This document shows, piece after piece, positions 20,534-21,204 of a stretch of DNA of 21,204 nucleotides. Every line of letters starts with the position of its first letter. Positions within the stretch are counted from its first letter, which is position 1. Made by a program: the position numbers and the translations under genes. A model generated the notes under the pieces. That model ran no database searches. It had not been told where the DNA came from and was given only the letters and a program-made list of their open reading frames with translations. The DNA comes from Diatrype stigma (lineage: Eukaryota; Ascomycota; Sordariomycetes; Xylariales; Diatrypaceae), in the NCBI GenBank assembly GCA_022225965.2, contig JAKJXP020000176.1, positions 3,211 through 24,414 of the forward strand, given 5' to 3'.

Positions 20534-21119
20534 CTATCTCCTCGGCTTCCTCGTCGAGCGTTCTGTCTTCTTTTTGCCCCAGCACTCGTTCACCGCGTTC
20601 TGCACGTATTCGAGGTGCTGTTGTATGACCCTTCCGATGAAGAAGACCTTGACGTTGTGTTCGATCGTGACCAGCTTCGAGTAGTTGACCCGGGATTCGG
20701 GCGCGAGCTTTTCGTTGAGCGCGTAGATTTCCAGAGCGACCGGATCGTATCCCAGCTCCGGCTCGTTCTTCAGGAGCCGGGGCGGTTTCCGATGCCGCGC
20801 GGAATACTCATAGACGATGCCGTGCTTGGACGCCCGGATGCCTTTCTTCTTGCATGCCTTGCCTTCGTATGTGGAGATAGGTCTTGCGGTTGATCGATTA
20901 GCTAGGGAGGAGGGACGGGGGACAAGGTGGTAGGGCGGGAGAAGCTCTGCGCGTGTGCGCTTTCACTAACATGCAAGTGCTGTGACCTTCATCGGTCCTG
21001 ACGACGATGAATCTCCGGTACCCGACGTAAAACGGGCCCTCGTCTGTTGCTTTCTCTTCCCACTCGGAGAACCCGGCGTTTGCGGCACCTCGAGGCTCAG
21101 ACCAAAGGATCTTGAGAAC
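20534..21119 (-). CDS. DUF6590 domain protein, 3' two exons (5' end missing), 165 aa seen
   Basis: Two minus-strand exons, 21119-20971 and 20882-20534 (stop TAG at 20536-20534), joined across an 88-bp intron; the split codon AT|A gives Ile. The joined 165 residues fit the fungal DUF6590 pattern as I recall it: VLKILWSEP at the start, YRRFIVVR (34-41), GHSTCIPISTYEGKAC (45-60) exactly across the splice, KHGIVY (69-74), and NYSKLVTIEHNVKVFFIGRV (116-135). The tail is basic (KKKTERSTRKPRR). The domain has no established function that I know of. The N-terminal part, normally a Arg-Gly-Arg-Val-type lead into the first strand, is missing. The in-frame ATG at 21125 is probably intronic: a CAG acceptor lies directly before GTT at 21119, with a TACTAAG branch-like site upstream. 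The alternative is a gene starting at 21125. The plus-strand ORF at 20531-20893 is its antisense shadow. Confidence 0.85.
20883..20970 (-). other. Spliceosomal intron in the DUF6590 gene (88 bp)
   Basis: On the minus strand the donor is GTTAGT (from 20970) and the acceptor AAG (ending 20883). The acceptor AAG is less usual than CAG or TAG. A branch-site match GCTAATC lies with its A near 20898, about 15 bases before the acceptor. The interior is C-rich. Reading through meets a stop at 20900-20898, whereas splicing restores the conserved GHSTC-IPISTYEG sequence, so the intron is well supported. Confidence 0.85.
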
Positions 21120-21204
21120 CTGCATGCTGGACTTAGTATTATAGCCGTAATGGAAAGAGGGGGGGGGGGGGGGGGGGGGCAAAAAAAAAAAACAAATAAC
21201 AAAA
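21120..21204 (-). other. Probable 3' part of an upstream intron, cut by the contig end
   Basis: On the minus strand this reads T-rich, then a run of 21 C, TCTTTCC, TACTAAG (branch-like), then TGCAG directly before the GTT codon at 21119. This is a typical pyrimidine tract, branch site and acceptor order. The preceding exon would lie off the window. Confidence 0.55.
21159..21179. repeat. Poly-G homopolymer (21 G) near contig end
   Basis: Twenty-one G, then C, then 12 A and an A-rich end. It faces the poly-C at the other end of the window. It lies in the probable intron of the DUF6590 gene and is the likely cause of the assembly break. The true length is unreliable. Confidence 0.9.

Noticed and set aside
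20531..20893. 120-codon plus-strand ORF
   Set aside because: It lies antisense to DUF6590 exon 2, whose minus-strand translation has clear family motifs; the plus-strand reading has none.

Overview
The window reads as a complete short contig from a filamentous ascomycete (Pezizomycotina, most likely a sordariomycete). The evidence is long single-exon genes for low-complexity proteins, an 88-bp GT-AG intron with a CTAAT branch site, CT-rich tracts before start codons, wide intergenic regions full of ACCTA/TAGGT words and microsatellites, and no bacterial operon structure or Shine-Dalgarno sites. Species is not determinable. The contig starts with a run of 31 C and ends with a run of 21 G plus an A-rich tail, so it probably stops at homopolymers where assembly failed.

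Four protein genes are supported. (1) 103-978 (-): a 291-aa acidic, disordered protein ending in KKRVRF, a PP1-docking type motif. (2) 11375-13111 (+): a 578-aa disordered protein with a Pro/His-rich centre, many Arg-Arg-x-Ser sites, one ordered-looking patch and three 9-aa repeats. (3) 16466-18229 (+): a 587-aa very GC-rich gene for a single-pass membrane protein with a long charged cytosolic tail. (4) 20534-21119 (-): the 3' two exons of a DUF6590 gene whose 5' end lies beyond the contig. A simple start-to-stop ORF scan misses gene 4 and reports an antisense shadow instead. None of the four has a known biochemical role that I can name.

Layout: genes 1 and 2 are divergent and share a 10.4-kb region (979-11374) without a recognisable gene. 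It holds short tandem arrays and three perfect copies of the 10-bp palindrome TACCTAGGTA. Genes 2 and 3 are tandem, separated by 3.35 kb that contains a 16-bp perfect hairpin at 13762-13806. Genes 3 and 4 are convergent, and the 2.3 kb between their 3' ends carries a MITE-like element (19251-19504) with about 32-bp terminal inverted repeats. I see no operon, biosynthetic cluster, tRNA, rRNA or CRISPR array, and nothing showing that the four genes act in one pathway.
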